NCBI GenBank assembly: GCA_947629605.1
Contig: CANREK010000045.1
Coordinates: 1 to 9,200 of the forward strand
Direction: 5' to 3'
Length of the DNA: 9,200 bases
DNA from: an uncultured Clostridia bacterium
GTDB lineage: Bacteria; Bacillota; Clostridia; Christensenellales; Borkfalkiaceae
Part shown: positions 7,433-9,200 of the stretch, piece by piece
Layout: each line of letters starts with the position of its first letter
Position numbering within the stretch: the stretch's first letter is position 1
The notes under the pieces: generated by a model
What the model saw: the letters and a program-made list of their open reading frames with translations, nothing else
Told to the model about the DNA's origin: nothing
Database searches by the model: none
Position numbers and translations under genes: made by a program

Positions 7433-8584
7433 ATGAAAGAAGAAGAAAAAATCATCGCTCCCTCCGCAGACGAGGGAAAAAACAAGGATCTTGCCGTCAC
7501 GGCAGAGACGCTCGAAGAACCCACGGAGGCGCTCAAAGAGAATGCGACGCTTACCGAAGAGGGGAGAGAGAGCGTAGGCGAGCGCGAGCTCGGCGTCGCA
7601 GAGGAAACATACAAAGAAATGAGCCCCATTCGGCTCGTTCTGAGGAGATTTTTCCGCTCCAAGCTCTCCATCGTCGGCATCGTCATGATCGCCGCGCTCA
7701 TCATCTTTTCCGTCTTGGGCCCCGTCATCTTCAACCGATGGGGAGAGGAGACGGTCGACAGGGGCGTCTACGTCAGCGAAGATGTCAATTATTACCGGCA
7801 GGACGACGGCAACGGCGGATATGTCAACGTCACCGAAGTCGTCGAATCGGAGGACGGCATCAACCGTCTTGCCGATCCGAGCGGCGACCATTGGCTCGGC
7901 ACCGACGAAAAGGGCATGGACGTCTTTGTCCGTCTCATGTACGGCGGCAGAATTTCGCTTCTCATCGGCTTTATCGTCGTCATCTTGGAGACCATTCTCG
8001 GCATCATCATCGGCGGCCTCGCGGGCTACTTCGGCGGATGGGTCGACAATGTCCTGATGCGTGTCGTCGATGTGTTCAACTGTATCCCGACGCTTCCCAT
8101 CTTGTTCATTGCCTCGGCGGCGATCAACTCGTGGGGGCTCACCGAAGATGTCAATATCTACCTATTGATGGTGTTCATCACGCTGTTCAGCTGGAGCGGG
8201 ACGGCCCGCCTTGTCCGCGGGCAGATCTTGGGGCTCAGAGAACAGGAATACATGACGGCGACGGAGGTCATGGGATACTCGCCCGCGCGGCGTATCTTTA
8301 AGCACCTCATCCCCAACGTCATGCCCCAGCTCATCGTCTCCATGACCTTGGGCCTCGGCTCCGTCATTCTGTATGAGTCCACACTCAGCTACCTCGGCAT
8401 CGGCGTTCAACCGCCCAAGGCGGCATGGGGGAGCATGATCGCCCTCGCGAACAGGCCCGAGATCTTAAACTACCATGTGAACGTATGGCTTCCCGCGGGA
8501 CTTCTCATCGTCATTGCCGTGCTCGGCTTCAACTTTATCGGGGACGGTCTGCGGGACGCAATGGATCCCAAGGCGAGGAAATAG
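7433..8584 (+). CDS. ABC transporter permease, OppC/DppC type, with acidic N-terminal tail
   Basis: A 383-residue membrane subunit pairs with the upstream permease. The first 60 or so residues are hydrophilic and Glu-rich and precede the family start (PIRLVLRRFFRSKLS). TM1 is at about 78-100. An enlarged external loop (about 101-152, Asp/Tyr-rich) leads to the hallmark HWLGTDEKGMDVFVRLMYGG (from His153), then the remaining TM segments. The EAA loop reads EYMTATEVMGYSPARRIFKH (272-291) followed by LIPNVMPQLI. The family ending GDGLRDAMDPKARK is intact. Usual OppC/DppC proteins are about 280-310 residues; the excess is the N-terminal tail and first loop. The start at 7433 is chosen for its GGAGAG site. 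The next gene begins 3 bases after the stop, so translation is probably coupled. Confidence 0.94.
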   Translation: MKEEEKIIAPSADEGKNKDLAVTAETLEEPTEALKENATLTEEGRESVGERELGVAEETYKEMSPIRLVLRRFFRSKLSIVGIVMIAALIIFSVLGPVIFNRWGEETVDRGVYVSEDVNYYRQDDGNGGYVNVTEVVESEDGINRLADPSGDHWLGTDEKGMDVFVRLMYGGRISLLIGFIVVILETILGIIIGGLAGYFGGWVDNVLMRVVDVFNCIPTLPILFIASAAINSWGLTEDVNIYLLMVFITLFSWSGTARLVRGQILGLREQEYMTATEVMGYSPARRIFKHLIPNVMPQLIVSMTLGLGSVILYESTLSYLGIGVQPPKAAWGSMIALANRPEILNYHVNVWLPAGLLIVIAVLGFNFIGDGLRDAMDPKARK

Positions 8585-8587
8585 ACA

Positions 8588-9200
8588 ATGGCACAGAAAT
8601 ATTCCAATTATATCTCCATGCGGGAGAGCCGCAAGATCATCAAGTACAATCTCAAACAGATGAAGTACTACGAGAAGCTCAAACGGCAGAAGAGGGATCT
8701 CTCCGAATACACGGCTCCCATGAAGGACGAGAACAATCTCATCGAAGTGGAGGACTTAGAGACCTTCTTCTTCACCGATACGGGGACCGTAAAGTCGGTC
8801 AACGGCGTCTCCTTCAACGTTCCCAAGAACAAAGTCGTCGGCATCGTCGGCGAATCGGGCTGCGGCAAGAGCGTCACCTCTCTTTCCATCATGCAGCTTG
8901 TGCAGGCGCCGCAGGGGCAGGTCGTCGGCGGCCAGATCCGCTTTAATTCCGACCAGCTCGGCTATGACGCAGAGGGGAGAAAGCTCGCCTACGACATCGC
9001 CAAGACGCCCACCAAGGAAATGTACAACATCCGCGGCAAGGACATCACGATGATCTTTCAGGAGCCCATGACCAGCCTCAACCCCGTGTTCACGGTCGGC
9101 TATCAGCTCGACGAGGTCTCCTATCTCAAAAATCCCGAGATCAAGAAAGAGGACGCAAAGGCTTACAGTATCGAGATGCTCAAAAAGGTCGGCATCTCCA
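8588..9200 (+). CDS. ABC transporter ATP-binding protein, OppD/DppD type (3'-truncated)
   Basis: This is the cytoplasmic ATPase of the importer; 204 whole codons are in the window and the frame stays open to the right edge. GAGGAA (8575-8580), 7 nt upstream within the end of the permease gene, supports the ATG at 8588. After a basic, Lys/Tyr-rich lead of about 48 residues, the nucleotide-binding domain begins at NLIEVEDLETFF. Walker A is GESGCGKS (88-95, Lys94) and the Q-loop is IFQEPMTSLNP with Gln158. The FQEPMTSLNP form is characteristic of the OppD/OppF/DppD family. The signature motif, Walker B and the C-terminal oligopeptide-ABC domain lie beyond the window. The Walker A to Q-loop interval (64 residues) looks about 10 longer than usual, and the N-terminal lead is also longer than in typical OppD. 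It is placed as OppD rather than OppF because it directly follows OppC; this is inference. Confidence 0.94.
   Translation, partial: MAQKYSNYISMRESRKIIKYNLKQMKYYEKLKRQKRDLSEYTAPMKDENNLIEVEDLETFFFTDTGTVKSVNGVSFNVPKNKVVGIVGESGCGKSVTSLSIMQLVQAPQGQVVGGQIRFNSDQLGYDAEGRKLAYDIAKTPTKEMYNIRGKDITMIFQEPMTSLNPVFTVGYQLDEVSYLKNPEIKKEDAKAYSIEMLKKVGIS

Noticed and set aside
6436..7734. Minus-strand 432-codon open frame antisense to the OppB-type permease
   Set aside because: It is codon-aligned and explained by rare sense TTA/CTA/TCA codons. Its composition (His/Asp/Arg-rich) is typical of an antisense shadow of membrane-protein codons.

Overview
The window reads as part of a chromosome from a Gram-positive, probably clostridial (Bacillota), bacterium. 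The signs are two lipobox-type lipoproteins, purine-rich Shine-Dalgarno sites, a near-consensus vegetative promoter, and a lipoprotein of the InlB-like-repeat/beta-helix type often seen in gut Clostridia. This taxonomic guess is inference; no marker gene is present. Coding DNA is G+C-rich with C-ending codons, while the one real intergenic region (about 2087-2367) is strongly A+T-rich. All genes lie on the + strand.

Region 1 (1-2120): the C-terminal three quarters of a P2-type, calcium-like P-type ATPase, cut by the left edge of the window and closed by a good intrinsic terminator just after its stop codon.

Region 2 (2121-2367): an A+T-rich control region. It holds a 17-bp perfect palindrome, a TTGACG-17-TATAAT promoter, repeats around the -10 and expected start site, and a leader of about 80 nt.

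Region 3 (2368-9200): a run of five co-directional genes, apparently one operon. They encode a secreted lipoprotein of unknown role, a very large family-5 (oligopeptide/dipeptide type) substrate-binding lipoprotein, two OppB/OppC-type permeases, and the start of an OppD-type ATPase that runs off the right edge. Gaps are 31, 77, 16 and 3 bases. The 77-base gap holds a G+C-rich hairpin, which may set binding-protein expression above permease expression.

The binding lipoprotein would capture a peptide-like ligand at the outer face of the membrane and pass it to the two permeases, with import driven by the ATPase. A second ATPase (OppF type) would be expected beyond 9200. The lipoprotein heading the operon is the least explained part. 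The transporter proteins also carry additions compared with classical Opp/Dpp: an insertion of about 230 residues in the binding protein, an acidic N-terminal tail and enlarged first loop on OppC, and a basic N-terminal extension on OppD. I see no CRISPR array, RNA gene, insertion sequence or phage feature. Apart from these modifications and the unusual lead gene, this is an ordinary transporter region.
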